Below, one piece after another: positions 49,388 through 58,257 of a stretch of DNA of 64,000 nt. The translations under genes were made by a program, and so were the position numbers. The notes under the pieces were generated by a model, which searched no databases, had not been told where the DNA came from, and was given only the letters and a program-made list of their open reading frames with translations. Positions within the stretch are counted from its first letter, which is position 1. Each line of letters begins with the position of its first letter. Source of the stretch: Brevibacillus sp051967035 (GTDB lineage: Bacteria > Bacillota > Bacilli > Brevibacillales > Brevibacillaceae); assembly GCF_051967035.1 (NCBI RefSeq), contig NZ_JBQCKK010000003.1, forward strand, positions 1 to 64,000, written 5' to 3'.

Positions 49388-50974
49388 CTATGCTTGATGA
49401 TCTGTCGGTTTGGCTGCTTGGGCCTTGTCTTCGGCGGCTTTTCCCGCCAGCAGGTTAGAGACGGATGGAGCAGCGGGCTGACCAGGGGTAGCAGCAGGAT
49501 TGGCCGGGGCAGAGCCGCCCTTTTGCATGAAATCGCTAATCATTTTGTTCATGTCCAGACCGGAGACGTCTTTCAGCATCTCCGGCAGTTGGGCCATCAG
49601 CTTGGTGACGTTGCCGCTCAGCCGGTTGACGCCGTCTCCCTGACCGCCGCCCGCATCCACGATGGTGACCTTGTCGATCGCTTTCATCGGCTCGGCAATT
49701 TTGGCCGCCAGCTCAGGCAGCATTTTGGCGATAATGTCCAGGACGGCCGCATGACCGAACTTTTCGAATGCTTCCGCCAGCTTTTCCTTCCCTTCTGCTT
49801 CGGCTTCCAGCTTGAGCCGCGTAACTTCCGCTTCGGCGGTTCCTCGCGCCTTTTCGGCTTCCGCGATCGCCAGACCTTCAAGTCGCTTCTGTTCCGCCAT
49901 CGCTTTTGCCTCTGCCTCGATCCGGTACTTGAGCGCATCCGCTTCTTTCAGCTTTTTCGCCTTTTCCGCTTCTGCCGCCTGCTCCACCGAGTAGCGGTCC
50001 GCATCGGCTTTTTTCTTCACTTCCGCGTCATATTGCCGCTCGCGGCGCAAAATTTCTTTTTCCTCCAGCTCGATCTCTTTTTGCTTGCGCACGAGATCGA
50101 TCTTCATTTCCTCTTCCGTTACCTGCTGCTTGGCGACAGCCTCCTGCAGCTTGTAGGCTTGGTCCGCACTGGCACGCGCTTTGTCCTGCTCCTGCTTGAA
50201 GGCGGCCACCTTCAATTCTTTTTCTTTTTCCGCTTCGGCAATGTTCGTTTCCTTCAACAGCTCGGCCTTGCGCGCTTCTTCCTCCGCCTGGGCCTGTCTG
50301 ATCCGCGCTTCCTTGTCTGCGTCGGCCTGGGAAATCGTCGCGTCCCGCTTCACGGCCGCGATCTGCGGAATCCCCAACGCCGCCAGGTAGCCGTTTTTGT
50401 CGCGAACATCCTTGATGGTGAAGCTGACGACGGACAGTCCCATTTTTTTCAGGTCCTTCGCCGCGACTGACTGCACCTCCTGGGCAAAGCGCTCGCGGTT
50501 TTTGTAAATTTCTTCTACCGTCATGCTGCCGAGAATCGCGCGCAGGTAGCCTTCCAGTACCTCCTGCGCCTCTGCACGGAGCGCTTCGTCTGTTTTGCCC
50601 ATGAACTGCTCGGCTGCGGTGGCAATATCCTCAATGGAACCGCCTACCTTGATAATCGCCACGCCGTCCGCCATGACGGGTACGCCCTGCTCGGTGTAAA
50701 CCTCCGGCGTGGACACATCGAGCTTATGCGAACGAAGACTCAAAAAATTCGCTTGTTGAAAAATCGGGAGAATAAAGGCACCGCCCCCGCGGACGATCTT
50801 CATTTTGCGGCCGGATTCATCGCTCAGCACGTTTTTCGTTCCCAGGTAGCTTCCCGTCACGATCATGGCTTCATCGGCGCCCACCGTTTTGTACCGCGCC
50901 CAAAACGCGATACCTAACACGAGAAAGACGGCGACGACGACCCCGACCGTTGTCAAAATGCCCGGTTCAAACAT
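49388..50974 (-). CDS. floT: Flotillin-like protein FloT (YuaG)
   Basis: 528 residues. One N-terminal membrane segment (about 7-26) precedes the SPFH/PHB domain (about 35-200). Then comes a long Ala/Glu/Lys-rich coiled coil (about 205-400) with repeated A-E-A motifs, and a C-terminal low-complexity tail with Gly and Pro. Flotillins organise lipid microdomains in the membrane. GGAGTGGAGCG precedes ATG 50974. The upstream NfeD-like gene is 18 bases away, matching the B. subtilis yuaF-floT operon. Confidence 0.92.
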   Translation of the reverse strand: MFEPGILTTVGVVVAVFLVLGIAFWARYKTVGADEAMIVTGSYLGTKNVLSDESGRKMKIVRGGGAFILPIFQQANFLSLRSHKLDVSTPEVYTEQGVPVMADGVAIIKVGGSIEDIATAAEQFMGKTDEALRAEAQEVLEGYLRAILGSMTVEEIYKNRERFAQEVQSVAAKDLKKMGLSVVSFTIKDVRDKNGYLAALGIPQIAAVKRDATISQADADKEARIRQAQAEEEARKAELLKETNIAEAEKEKELKVAAFKQEQDKARASADQAYKLQEAVAKQQVTEEEMKIDLVRKQKEIELEEKEILRRERQYDAEVKKKADADRYSVEQAAEAEKAKKLKEADALKYRIEAEAKAMAEQKRLEGLAIAEAEKARGTAEAEVTRLKLEAEAEGKEKLAEAFEKFGHAAVLDIIAKMLPELAAKIAEPMKAIDKVTIVDAGGGQGDGVNRLSGNVTKLMAQLPEMLKDVSGLDMNKMISDFMQKGGSAPANPAATPGQPAAPSVSNLLAGKAAEDKAQAAKPTDHQA

Positions 50975-50992
50975 GTTCGCTCCACTCCTTTG

Positions 50993-51514
50993 TTATGAGT
51001 CCATAGAGAAAGGGATGACGTACAGGACATGATCGCGCACTTCGACCACCACGACACGGGTTCCTTGCGGGATGGTCTTTCCTTCCAGGCTGGCTGCCAT
51101 GTGATAGGTCGTCCCGCTAATCATAGGCAAGAACACTTCGCCCAAGCCCTCTGCCGGAATCGTCGTCCCTACCTCGCCAAGCTTTCCGCCCAGTTGGGCC
51201 ATGGAATAGCCCGTCGAGTTTTCCACGCGGCTCATCGGCCTGACCCAGAGGAAGTGTGCCAAGACAGCAAGCCCTGCCCCAATGACCACCGCAAAGGCAA
51301 ACACCATCCAAGCAGACAAGGAAGGAAATCCGGACAAAATATACCCGGCTCCGCCAAAAGCAGTGAGGCCGCTTACGAACGTGATCGGTTGAAACAGCGG
51401 CAAGTGAAGCTGACCGAGCCACTCCGAGACCGTATCGCCGAATAAGAGCGAGAAGACGGTATACATCAGGCCAATCACCAGACAGACCATGTAGACGGTT
51501 TCGAGCACGTTCAT
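50993..51514 (-). CDS. yuaF: NfeD-like membrane protein YuaF
   Basis: 173 residues. Three membrane segments (about 5-25, 37-60, 65-88) are followed by a soluble beta-barrel (OB-fold, NfeD1b-type) with AQLGGKLGEVGTTIPAEGLG and GTRVVVVEVRDHVLYVIPF. YuaF/NfeD proteins act with flotillins. GGGGTGACAGG lies before ATG 51514. It is co-transcribed with floT. Confidence 0.87.
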   Translation of the reverse strand: MNVLETVYMVCLVIGLMYTVFSLLFGDTVSEWLGQLHLPLFQPITFVSGLTAFGGAGYILSGFPSLSAWMVFAFAVVIGAGLAVLAHFLWVRPMSRVENSTGYSMAQLGGKLGEVGTTIPAEGLGEVFLPMISGTTYHMAASLEGKTIPQGTRVVVVEVRDHVLYVIPFSMDS

Positions 51515-51639
51515 CTACCTGTCACCCCTTTCCAAAAATACCTCTATTTTTCATACGTAAGAACGGGAAAAAGGTTGCGGAAATAGGGAAAATCCTCCCG
51601 TCGAAAGAAACGCAAATCTGTCGAGGCACCCCACACAAA

Positions 51640-51670
51640 AGCACCGTCCGCGCTGTGGCAGGACGGTGCT
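51640..51670 (-). terminator. Terminator of the Nudix-SUFU unit
   Basis: Perfect 10-bp stem AGCACCGTCC / GGACGGTGCT around an 11-base loop; a short T run follows on the - strand. Confidence 0.75.
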
Positions 51671-51690
51671 TCCTGTCTCTATTTTTTCGT

Positions 51691-52155
51691 TCAATGGGGC
51701 TGATCCAGCATGTTTCCCATATACCCCGGACGATAAACCGGGTCGCTCAATGCTTGCCATACCTGGTCGGGCCGTGCGCTATGGTACTGCGGCAGCGCCC
51801 GCCACTCCTCCAGCGTCATCCAGCCCGCCCAGTCGATCTCCTCGTCCTCCAGCCCACCAGGGATGGGCGTCGTCTCCTCGCCCACCAGTTTGGCCAGCAC
51901 GGCAATCCCCACGGTGTGCTTTCCGTCGCCTTCCTGGTCAATCCGGTCATCGACCCACAGCAGACGCTCCATTTCGACGAGCAATCCCGTCTCTTCCCAC
52001 ACTTCTCTTCTCGTCGCTTCCGGGATCGCTTCCAAATACTCTACATTCCCGCCCGGCAAGCTGTAAACAATCCCCTTCTTGCTCTTTTCCCGAATCACCA
52101 GAATTTTGCCTTCGTGCCAAACCACTACGGTCACTCTCAACCGAATCTCTTTCAT
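51691..52155 (-). CDS. Nudix hydrolase
   Basis: 154 residues starting MKEIRLRVTVVVWHEGKILV. The Nudix box is complete: GGNVEYLEAIPEATRREVWEETGL matches G-x5-E-x7-R-E-U-x-E-E-x-G-U (residues 37-60; shown here in the two parts GGNVEYLE and RREVWEETGL). Substrates are unknown; such proteins hydrolyse nucleoside diphosphate derivatives. GGGAG precedes ATG 52155. The next gene upstream ends 17 bases away on the same strand. Confidence 0.85.
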   Translation of the reverse strand: MKEIRLRVTVVVWHEGKILVIREKSKKGIVYSLPGGNVEYLEAIPEATRREVWEETGLLVEMERLLWVDDRIDQEGDGKHTVGIAVLAKLVGEETTPIPGGLEDEEIDWAGWMTLEEWRALPQYHSARPDQVWQALSDPVYRPGYMGNMLDQPH

Positions 52156-52171
52156 CCCGCTCGCTCCCTTC

Positions 52172-52708
52172 TCAGATGGCAGGGGTACGCCGTACATGCA
52201 AGGAATCTACGCCGGAGTCCGCAAACCGCTCCTGCAATGCCTCCAGTCCAAACCGCTCGACATACCGGGCTTCCGATTCCGCAATGGCATGCAGCATCAT
52301 GAACCGGATGACATCCGTACCATTTGTATAATAATCAAAGCCGACTTCCTCAAAAAAGGCGGGAGTAAGAACCGCGTGATTCAGCACAGAGCCCTCCACG
52401 ATCACGTCGGCAAGCGGAAACACATCTCCTGCCTGCACGCGCGTCCGCTCTTTGTCCCAGCGACGAATCACCTGCGAGGCAATCGTTGCAAGGTGCGCAA
52501 TCATTTCCTTTTGAAAGCGGTACGAATACAGCATACATTCGCTCGCTCCCGTTTTGTGAAGCTCCAGCGTCACGTATGTCCACCAGCCCCGCCTGCGCGA
52601 CGGCGGATAGACGCCAATCAGCACATCCGCCGCTTCAAGCTGATACAGCTCTCCCCGGCTCCCGAAAAAACGGTCGCAGTGATGAATCAGCTGCCCTGTT
52701 ACTAGCAT
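52172..52708 (-). CDS. Suppressor-of-fused (SUFU) domain-like protein
   Basis: 178 residues starting MLVTGQLIHHCDRFFGSRGE. Features of bacterial SUFU-like proteins include DVLIGVYPPSRRRGWWTYVT, then LYSYRFQKEMIAHLATIASQ, GDVFPLADVIVEGSVLNHAV and AIAESEARYVERFGLEAL. B. subtilis YqcF, an antitoxin, belongs to this family, but no toxin gene is adjacent here. The role is unknown. The start follows GGGGATATACAT; the frame to 52915 lacks a site. It is followed closely by the Nudix gene. Confidence 0.72.
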   Translation of the reverse strand: MLVTGQLIHHCDRFFGSRGELYQLEAADVLIGVYPPSRRRGWWTYVTLELHKTGASECMLYSYRFQKEMIAHLATIASQVIRRWDKERTRVQAGDVFPLADVIVEGSVLNHAVLTPAFFEEVGFDYYTNGTDVIRFMMLHAIAESEARYVERFGLEALQERFADSGVDSLHVRRTPAI

Positions 52709-52853
52709 ATGTATATCCCCGCTTCCACAAGAAAAAAATGTGCGGTTCACCAGAGGAAAACTTGGCTTCGCCAGTCTTTTGGCCCGGGCCTCCGCTGTCT
52801 GTCTCCGTTGCCTTTCTGTTGAAATGCCTGCTTTACTGATGATCGCCCCAAAA

Positions 52854-52881
52854 AAGCATGCCTGTCCTAGCAAGCATGCTT
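52854..52881 (-). terminator. Terminator at the right edge of the core region
   Basis: AAGCATGC (52854-52861) pairs with GCATGCTT (52874-52881); on the - strand six T follow. It would end transcripts from the AT-rich region to the right. The remaining bases of 52709-53033 hold nothing else I can identify. Confidence 0.6.
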
Positions 52882-53033
52882 GTTGTTCGTATCGGATTGG
52901 CGATATCACGTTCAACCGTACTTATTTATTTTACCACTGCTCCAAAGAAATGGACAAGCCGAGCGCTGGTCTTGTTCAAGCCGTGTCCACCTCAAACAGG
53001 CATGTTTGCGAGAGATGTGGCTGCTCCCTTCAT

Positions 53034-53186
53034 TTAGCTACCTCCTGAAATACTAATAAATTCAGCAATAGTTGCCAAACGTTCAATGATCTTATCTATT
53101 CGGATTGCTAGATAAGCTGAGCTACACGCTATTACCACGAAACAAAGCGTAATGATCCAAGACTGGACGCGATTAAACGACATCAT
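53034..53186 (-). CDS. 50-residue membrane protein
   Basis: MMSFNRVQSWIITLCFVVIA opens a protein with one transmembrane helix (about 8-30) and a short helical tail IDKIIERLATIAEFISISGGS (split here as IDKIIERLATIAE and FISISGGS). AAGGAAAGGTG precedes ATG 53186. It resembles small holin-like or phage-adjacent peptides in size and topology, but no family is recognised. Confidence 0.5.
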   Translation of the reverse strand: MMSFNRVQSWIITLCFVVIACSSAYLAIRIDKIIERLATIAEFISISGGS

Positions 53187-53286
53187 GATCGCACCTTTCC
53201 TTGTAACTCTTTGTTTGGAATTGTATTTGCAAAAATCATTACAAAACAAACCTATATTTTTTTATAGTGAACCAAGTTTAAATTAC

Positions 53287-53481
53287 TCAGTTGAAGATAC
53301 TAGCTTTAAGGTGCTGATTTTCTTCACCGGCAGCTTTGTATTCGTTCACTAGACCGGAGAGCGTATCGATGCGTTGTCGGTATTCCTCCACAACCAAATT
53401 ATCCTTACGTGAAATTTCGGAAAGCTGCTCGATCTGCTGTGCCACTTTCGTGAACCCAGAAACTACTTTTGCTAGGATCAA
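53287..53481 (-). CDS. Coiled-coil protein fragment
   Basis: 64 residues, almost entirely heptad-like: VVSGFTKVAQQIEQLSEISR and EYRQRIDTLSGLVNEYKAAG, ending KASIFN. No convincing ribosome-binding site precedes the start. It may be the remnant of a phage or chemotaxis-type coiled-coil protein. Confidence 0.35.
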   Translation of the reverse strand: MILAKVVSGFTKVAQQIEQLSEISRKDNLVVEEYRQRIDTLSGLVNEYKAAGEENQHLKASIFN

Positions 53482-53578
53482 TTAAAATAGATTGAATTTT
53501 GTTAAATTTATAGGTAGTATGAAAATGTAAAACGAGTATATTACTAGGAGATTAGTATAAAAAATTGAAGACACGATT

Positions 53579-53731
53579 ATGGAAAGATCCAATGGTGCCG
53601 TTACAGGTGAAAATGATGATGGAGTAATTATCACGTATCGTAGCTGGTCTACCTCAGGAGTGCCAACACTATCGTTTAATAGTATTTTACATCTGAGAAA
53701 ACTTAAATTTGTACCAACAGAAACATTTTAA
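53579..53731 (+). CDS. 50-residue polar protein or toxin-tail remnant
   Basis: The frame starts MERSNGAVTGENDDG and ends KLKFVPTETF. No ribosome-binding site is visible, and an in-frame stop (53558-53560) lies seven codons upstream. The composition and the neighbouring possible immunity gene suggest the C-terminal end of a polymorphic toxin whose N-terminal part has been lost; this is speculative. Confidence 0.3.
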   Translation: MERSNGAVTGENDDGVIITYRSWSTSGVPTLSFNSILHLRKLKFVPTETF

Positions 53732-53822
53732 GTGTTTTTGGCAACAATTATTTGCCAAACACTACATTTTTTAATTGCCACTAACACATTTTAAGATAGG
53801 TTATTATCCAAGGAGTGAATAC

Positions 53823-54392
53823 ATGAATATTACTCAAATCACATCAATTACTGATAAATCTCATCTTAAAATCATGTATAACAAAGTGTTTAATAGCAAT
53901 GATCCGTTAAGTCAGATATTTAGTGATGAAATCCCACACAGATTATTAGTTTGCACGATTCCAAGCCCTTATTTAGACGAGGAATTACTGCGCGCTGTTA
54001 CATGTGCTGCACGATTCGTCGGAGACGAATATTTCTATATTTCTGAAGTTGAAGGGAGGTCAATCCATACTTTTTTTGACGAGAACCATTGGAAATTAAA
54101 AATAGATGTTACCTATGATGAGTATAGTAGGACAACCCCCCCAATACTTTTTGAGAATGCTATTTATTCTCCTAATGGCTCCTGGGGCATTCTGGTTGCA
54201 CACGATGATTTTGCTGTTATAGGAGGTAACGAAATTTTTATTAGCACGATCAAAGAGAATTATTCAAAGTGGAAGTCTGGTTTAGATATGTTCTTGAAGA
54301 AATGGGCGTTCAATGTGAATCATAATATTGGAAATCTTTGTTGGTTGCCAACATTTTTGGAGCATCTAAAAATACATCATCATTTTAAATAA
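53823..54392 (+). CDS. Hypothetical protein, possible immunity protein
   Basis: 189 residues starting MNITQITSITDKSHLKIMYN. It is soluble and acidic/aromatic, with YISEVEGRSIHTFFDENHWK and GSWGILVAHDDFAVIGGNEI, and ends LKIHHHFK. AAGGAGTG stands five bases before ATG 53823. Base composition is much more AT-rich than the core genome. Size and setting resemble immunity proteins next to toxin remnants. I do not recognise a family. Confidence 0.65.
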   Translation: MNITQITSITDKSHLKIMYNKVFNSNDPLSQIFSDEIPHRLLVCTIPSPYLDEELLRAVTCAARFVGDEYFYISEVEGRSIHTFFDENHWKLKIDVTYDEYSRTTPPILFENAIYSPNGSWGILVAHDDFAVIGGNEIFISTIKENYSKWKSGLDMFLKKWAFNVNHNIGNLCWLPTFLEHLKIHHHFK

Positions 54393-54585
54393 ACCATTTT
54401 TGGGGAGCCGCCATCAATTACAGTCATTTGTCCACCAGTCATGGACAAACCGGCCATTCGGAGTAAAAATCACGCTCTCGCTCTAGCTCGGTTTTTCTTT
54501 GCTTTTTATAGTGTGAGAAATTCCCAAGCGTTTGGCAATTTGGCCAGTCTGGTGAAGGGAAAGCTGTTCAAGATAAAACAGCCAG

Positions 54586-54802
54586 TTATCTAGATCGTCT
54601 CGTTCCTTGTACAAGCACTGCTTCTTGATCCGATACATCCAACCCCTCAACTTGAAGAGACGCTTTTGCACTTCGCATGGCTCGGGCAATATCTGCCGTC
54701 CGCAGCCGGTTGATAAAAAAGCAGATAATCATAGGCCGACTGTTTGCCCTGTTCCGGAAGTAGCTCAAGCAAAGTTATAAGATCCGTGGTTTTCACAGCC
54801 AC
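54586..54802 (-). pseudogene. Frameshifted VbhA/antitoxin-like gene
   Basis: From GTG 54802 (GGGAGGG eight bases upstream) the frame encodes VKTTDLITLLELLPEQGKQS and then AYDYLLF. Beyond a run of six T near 54714-54719 the sense continues in another frame as INRLRTADIARAMRSAKASL, then QVEGLDVSDQEAVLVQG. Removing one T restores a protein of about 72 residues whose second half resembles the VbhA-type antitoxin motif (A-x-x-S-x-x-x-E-G). The lesion may be real or a homopolymer error. Sequence at 54407-54585 may hold further remnants. Confidence 0.4.
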
Positions 54803-54889
54803 AACACACGCCCTCCCTTTCATGACATCTGTAGACCGCCGCATTTGCCTGTTTAGGCCGAAGTTAGGAGGTACTAATTCTTGCTCATA

Positions 54890-55103
54890 TATTTGTAAGC
54901 GAGCCGATCTCCCCGTTCTATCCCCTCACGCTCTCAGGCATACCCGCGCAGTACATCTCCTCGAAGCTGGCGCCCAATATAAAATACGTGTCCGAGCGAC
55001 TAAGGCACGCAAGCGTGAAAGTCACTGCGGACACGTATCTGCATGTTACCAAGAAGATTGAAGACGATGCGCTCGCGTTATATGAGCGATACGTCCAAAA
55101 CTA
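54890..55103 (+). pseudogene. C-terminal remnant of a phage-type tyrosine recombinase
   Basis: One frame encodes LSPHALRHTRAVHLLEAGAQ, the integrase box with H-x-x-R. One base later the sense continues as YVSERLRHASVKVTADTYLH, which holds the second conserved His and the nucleophilic Tyr (TADTYLH), then ends ALYERYVQN. The frameshift lies near 54980. The catalytic N-terminal half and core-binding domain are missing. The fragment ends 66 bases from the 3' end of sufB, in the position where an integrase gene next to an attachment site would lie. Confidence 0.75.
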
Positions 55104-55168
55104 AATATATATGGGCAAATTATGGGCAAGCCCATTTTGTAAGCCCAGAAACCCTTGAGGCGCAAGGG

Positions 55169-56566
55169 TTAACCGATGCTGCCTTCCATCTCGAACTTAA
55201 TCAATCTGTTCATCTCCACCGCATACTCCATCGGCAATTCCTTCGTGAATGGCTCGATGAAGCCCATGACGATCATTTCTGTCGCTTCGGCTTCGGACAG
55301 ACCGCGGCTCATCAGGTAGAAGAGCTGATCCTCGGACACTTTGGAAACAGTCGCTTCGTGCTCCAGCGTGATGTTGTCGTTCATGATCTCGTTGTACGGG
55401 ATCGTGTCGGACGTGGACAGTTTATCCAGAATCAGCGTGTCGCACTTGATGTTCGACTTGGAGCCTTCCGATTTGCGTCCAAATTGAGCCAGACCGCGAT
55501 AGGTTACTTTTCCGCCGTCGCGGGAGATCGATTTGGAAATAATCGTGGAGGTGCAATCCGGCGCCAGGTGAATCATTTTCGCGCCTGCGTCCTGGTGCTG
55601 GCCTTTGCCTGCTACCGCAATAGACAAAACGGTTCCTTTGGCGCGAGGGCCTTTCATGATGACCGCAGGGTATTTCATGGTCAGCTTGGAGCCGATGTTG
55701 CCGTCGATCCATTCCATGTTCGCATCTGCGTAAGCCACCGCGCGTTTGGTTACCAGGTTGTATACGTTGTTGGACCAGTTTTGGATCGTGGTGTAGCGGC
55801 AGCGTGCGCGCTCTTTCACGATGATTTCTACCACCGCGGAGTGCAGGGAGTCCGTGCTGTAAATCGGTGCTGTACAGCCCTCTACATAGTGCACGAACGA
55901 ATCCTCGTCCGCGATAATCAGCGTGCGCTCGAACTGCCCCATGTTCTCCGAGTTGATCCGGAAGTAGGCTTGCAGCGGCGTTTCCACTTTTACGCCTTTT
56001 GGCACGTAAATGAAGGAACCACCGGACCATACAGCCGAGTTCAGCGCCGCAAACTTGTTATCGGTTGGCGGGATGACCGTTGCAAAGTATTCTTTTACGA
56101 TGTCCGGGTACAGCTTCACGGCCGAATCCATATCGCAGAACAAGACGCCCAGTTTTTCCAGGTCTTCCTGCATGTTGTGGTACACGACCTCAGATTCGTA
56201 TTGGGCGGATACACCGGCGAGGAACTTCTGCTCCGCTTCCGGAATTCCCAGCTTGTCAAAGGTTGCCTTGATTTCTTCCGGCACCTCGTCCCAACTGCGG
56301 CCTTGCTTTTCCGAAGGCTTTACGTAGTACGTGATGCTGTCGAAATCGAGGTGGTCCAGGTCGCCGCCCCATTTCGGCATTGGCATGCTGTTGAAAATGT
56401 CCAGGGCTTTCAAGCGGAATTCCAGCATCCATGCCGGCTCATCCTTGATCTTGGAAATTTCCTCGACGATTTCGCGAGTCAGACCCTTTTTCGTCCGGAA
56501 GACAGAGACGTCCTTGTCGTGAAAGCCGTACTGGTAATCCTGTATCTCAGGGGCTTTTTTCGCCAT
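55169..56566 (-). CDS. sufB: Fe-S cluster assembly scaffold SufB
   Basis: 465 residues, the usual SufB length. Family blocks are YGFHDKDVSVFRTKKGLTRE, then KVETPLQAYFRINSENMGQF, YVEGCTAPIYSTDSLHSAVV and SRGLSEAEATEMIVMGFIEP. SufB forms the SufBC2D scaffold on which clusters are built. It is the last gene of sufC-sufD-sufS-sufU-sufB. The 3' end abuts the decayed integrase island; a hairpin (AACCCTTG / CAAGGGTT, 55150-55170) overlaps its stop codon. Confidence 0.96.
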   Translation of the reverse strand: MAKKAPEIQDYQYGFHDKDVSVFRTKKGLTREIVEEISKIKDEPAWMLEFRLKALDIFNSMPMPKWGGDLDHLDFDSITYYVKPSEKQGRSWDEVPEEIKATFDKLGIPEAEQKFLAGVSAQYESEVVYHNMQEDLEKLGVLFCDMDSAVKLYPDIVKEYFATVIPPTDNKFAALNSAVWSGGSFIYVPKGVKVETPLQAYFRINSENMGQFERTLIIADEDSFVHYVEGCTAPIYSTDSLHSAVVEIIVKERARCRYTTIQNWSNNVYNLVTKRAVAYADANMEWIDGNIGSKLTMKYPAVIMKGPRAKGTVLSIAVAGKGQHQDAGAKMIHLAPDCTSTIISKSISRDGGKVTYRGLAQFGRKSEGSKSNIKCDTLILDKLSTSDTIPYNEIMNDNITLEHEATVSKVSEDQLFYLMSRGLSEAEATEMIVMGFIEPFTKELPMEYAVEMNRLIKFEMEGSIG

Positions 56567-56606
56567 TGTTGCTCACTCCTTCTTCGTTCATGTCCATACC
56601 TGGCTG

Positions 56607-57044
56607 TTATTTCTGCTCCGCCTGCTTGATGCCTTGCTCCAGCGCCTTCCAGGCCAGCGTCGCGCACTTGATGCGCGCCGGGAACTTGGCTACGCCAGAC
56701 AAAGCTTCGATGTCACCCAGATCCATGGAATCGTCGATCGCTTTGCCCTGCATCATATCGGAAAACTTGTGCGCCAGCTCAAGTGCTTTGTCCACTGACA
56801 AGCCCTTGACCGCATCCGTCATCATCGAAGCGGATGACATGCTGATCGAACAGCCTTCACCGAGAAACTTCGCGTCCACCACCTTGCCCTCCTCCACTTT
56901 CAAGGAGAGCGAGATGCTGTCGCCACAAGTCGGGTTATTCAGATTCACAATGAGTCCGTCGGATTCTTCCAGCTTGCCGCGATTGCGCGGCTTCTGGTAG
57001 TGATCCATAATGACGCGGCGGTATAAATCATCAAGAGAAGACAT
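56607..57044 (-). CDS. sufU: SufU zinc-dependent sulfurtransferase
   Basis: 145 residues beginning MSSLDDLYRRVIMDHYQKPR. The zinc ligands are in NPTCGDSISLSL, GEGCSISMSSASMM and RIKCATLAW. SufU accepts sulfur from SufS and passes it to SufB. It overlaps the end of sufS by 14 bases and precedes sufB by 41, consistent with one operon. The insertion between the second and third Cys is as expected for SufU. Confidence 0.95.
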   Translation of the reverse strand: MSSLDDLYRRVIMDHYQKPRNRGKLEESDGLIVNLNNPTCGDSISLSLKVEEGKVVDAKFLGEGCSISMSSASMMTDAVKGLSVDKALELAHKFSDMMQGKAIDDSMDLGDIEALSGVAKFPARIKCATLAWKALEQGIKQAEQK

Positions 57045-58257
57045 TGCCGAAATACTCCTTCGTCTTCTTCAATCCCGCTATCAGCACATCTACTTCTTCT
57101 TCTGTGTTGTACAGGTAGAAGCTTGCCCGAGCGGTAGCCGTCACGTTCAGCCAGCGCATCAGCGGCTGCGCGCAGTGATGACCCGCCCGAATGGCGATTC
57201 CGTAGCTGTCCAGCACAGTCGCCAGATCATGCGGATGTACCGTATCCAGATTGAATGTAATTAAACTGCTGCGGTCCTGTTGCGGGCCGTAAATCGTCAG
57301 ACCGTCGATCTCGCGCATTTGCTCCAAGGCGTATTTCACCAGCTGCTTTTCATGGCGCTCGATGTTTTCCAGACCGATTTCCTCCAAAAAGTCAATCGCT
57401 GCCCCGAGTCCGATCGCGCCTGCGATGATCGGCGTGCCGCCTTCGAATTTCCACGGCAGCTCCTTCCACGTCGAATCGTACTTATCCACGTAGTCGATCA
57501 TCTCGCCGCCAAATTCCATCGGCTCGACCTGCTCCAGCACCTCGCGCTTGCCGTACAGGACGCCGATGCCTGTCGGTCCGGCCATTTTGTGGGCAGAAAA
57601 CGCGTAAAAATCGCAATCCAAATCCTGGACGTCGATTTTTTTGTGCGGAGCGCCCTGGGCCCCGTCCACAAACAGGAGAGCGCCGTGCTGATGCGCGATC
57701 TGGGCAATTTCCTTGATCGGAGTAGTATCCCCAAGTACGTTGGAAATATGGTGAATCGCCACGATCTTGGTATTGTCCGTCACGGTTTCTTTCACCGCAT
57801 CCAGCGTGATGGTACCGTCCTCTGCCAGCGGAATGAACTTGAAGGTCGCTCCGGTTGCCTTGGCCGCCTGCTGCCACGGAATGAAATTGGCATGGTGCTC
57901 TACCAGCGTGGTGACAATCTCATCGCCAGGCTTCAGGACCAATCGAGCGTAGCCGTAGGCAATCGTGTTGATTGCGGAAGTCGTGCCGCGCGTGAACACG
58001 ATTTCCGCTGCTTCACGGGCGTTGATGAAGGCGCGGACCTTCTCGCGCGCGCCCTCGTAGCCGTCAGTCGCTCGGTTGCCCAAGGTGTGCACGCCGCGGT
58101 GCACGTTGGAGTTGAACTCCCTGTAGTATTTATCCATCGCCTCCATGACCGGAATCGGCTTTTGAGAGGTTGCTCCATTGTCCAGATAAACGAGCGGGTG
58201 GCCGTTTACCTCCTGGTGAAGGATGGGAAAATATTTCCGAAGCTCCTTGGCGTTCAT
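57031..58257 (-). CDS. sufS: Cysteine desulfurase SufS
   Basis: 408 residues. The PLP lysine is in FYAFSAHKMAGPTGIGVLYG and the catalytic cysteine in IAIRAGHHCAQP. VYLDNGATSQKP opens the fold. SufS removes sulfur from cysteine as a persulfide and hands it to SufU. It begins one base inside the stop of sufD (TAATG), so the two are coupled. Confidence 0.96.
   Translation of the reverse strand: MNAKELRKYFPILHQEVNGHPLVYLDNGATSQKPIPVMEAMDKYYREFNSNVHRGVHTLGNRATDGYEGAREKVRAFINAREAAEIVFTRGTTSAINTIAYGYARLVLKPGDEIVTTLVEHHANFIPWQQAAKATGATFKFIPLAEDGTITLDAVKETVTDNTKIVAIHHISNVLGDTTPIKEIAQIAHQHGALLFVDGAQGAPHKKIDVQDLDCDFYAFSAHKMAGPTGIGVLYGKREVLEQVEPMEFGGEMIDYVDKYDSTWKELPWKFEGGTPIIAGAIGLGAAIDFLEEIGLENIERHEKQLVKYALEQMREIDGLTIYGPQQDRSSLITFNLDTVHPHDLATVLDSYGIAIRAGHHCAQPLMRWLNVTATARASFYLYNTEEEVDVLIAGLKKTKEYFGNVFS

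Noticed and set aside
55150..55170. Terminator of sufB
   Set aside because: The hairpin overlaps the sufB stop codon and has no T run on the - strand, so I report it only as part of the integrase-edge observation.
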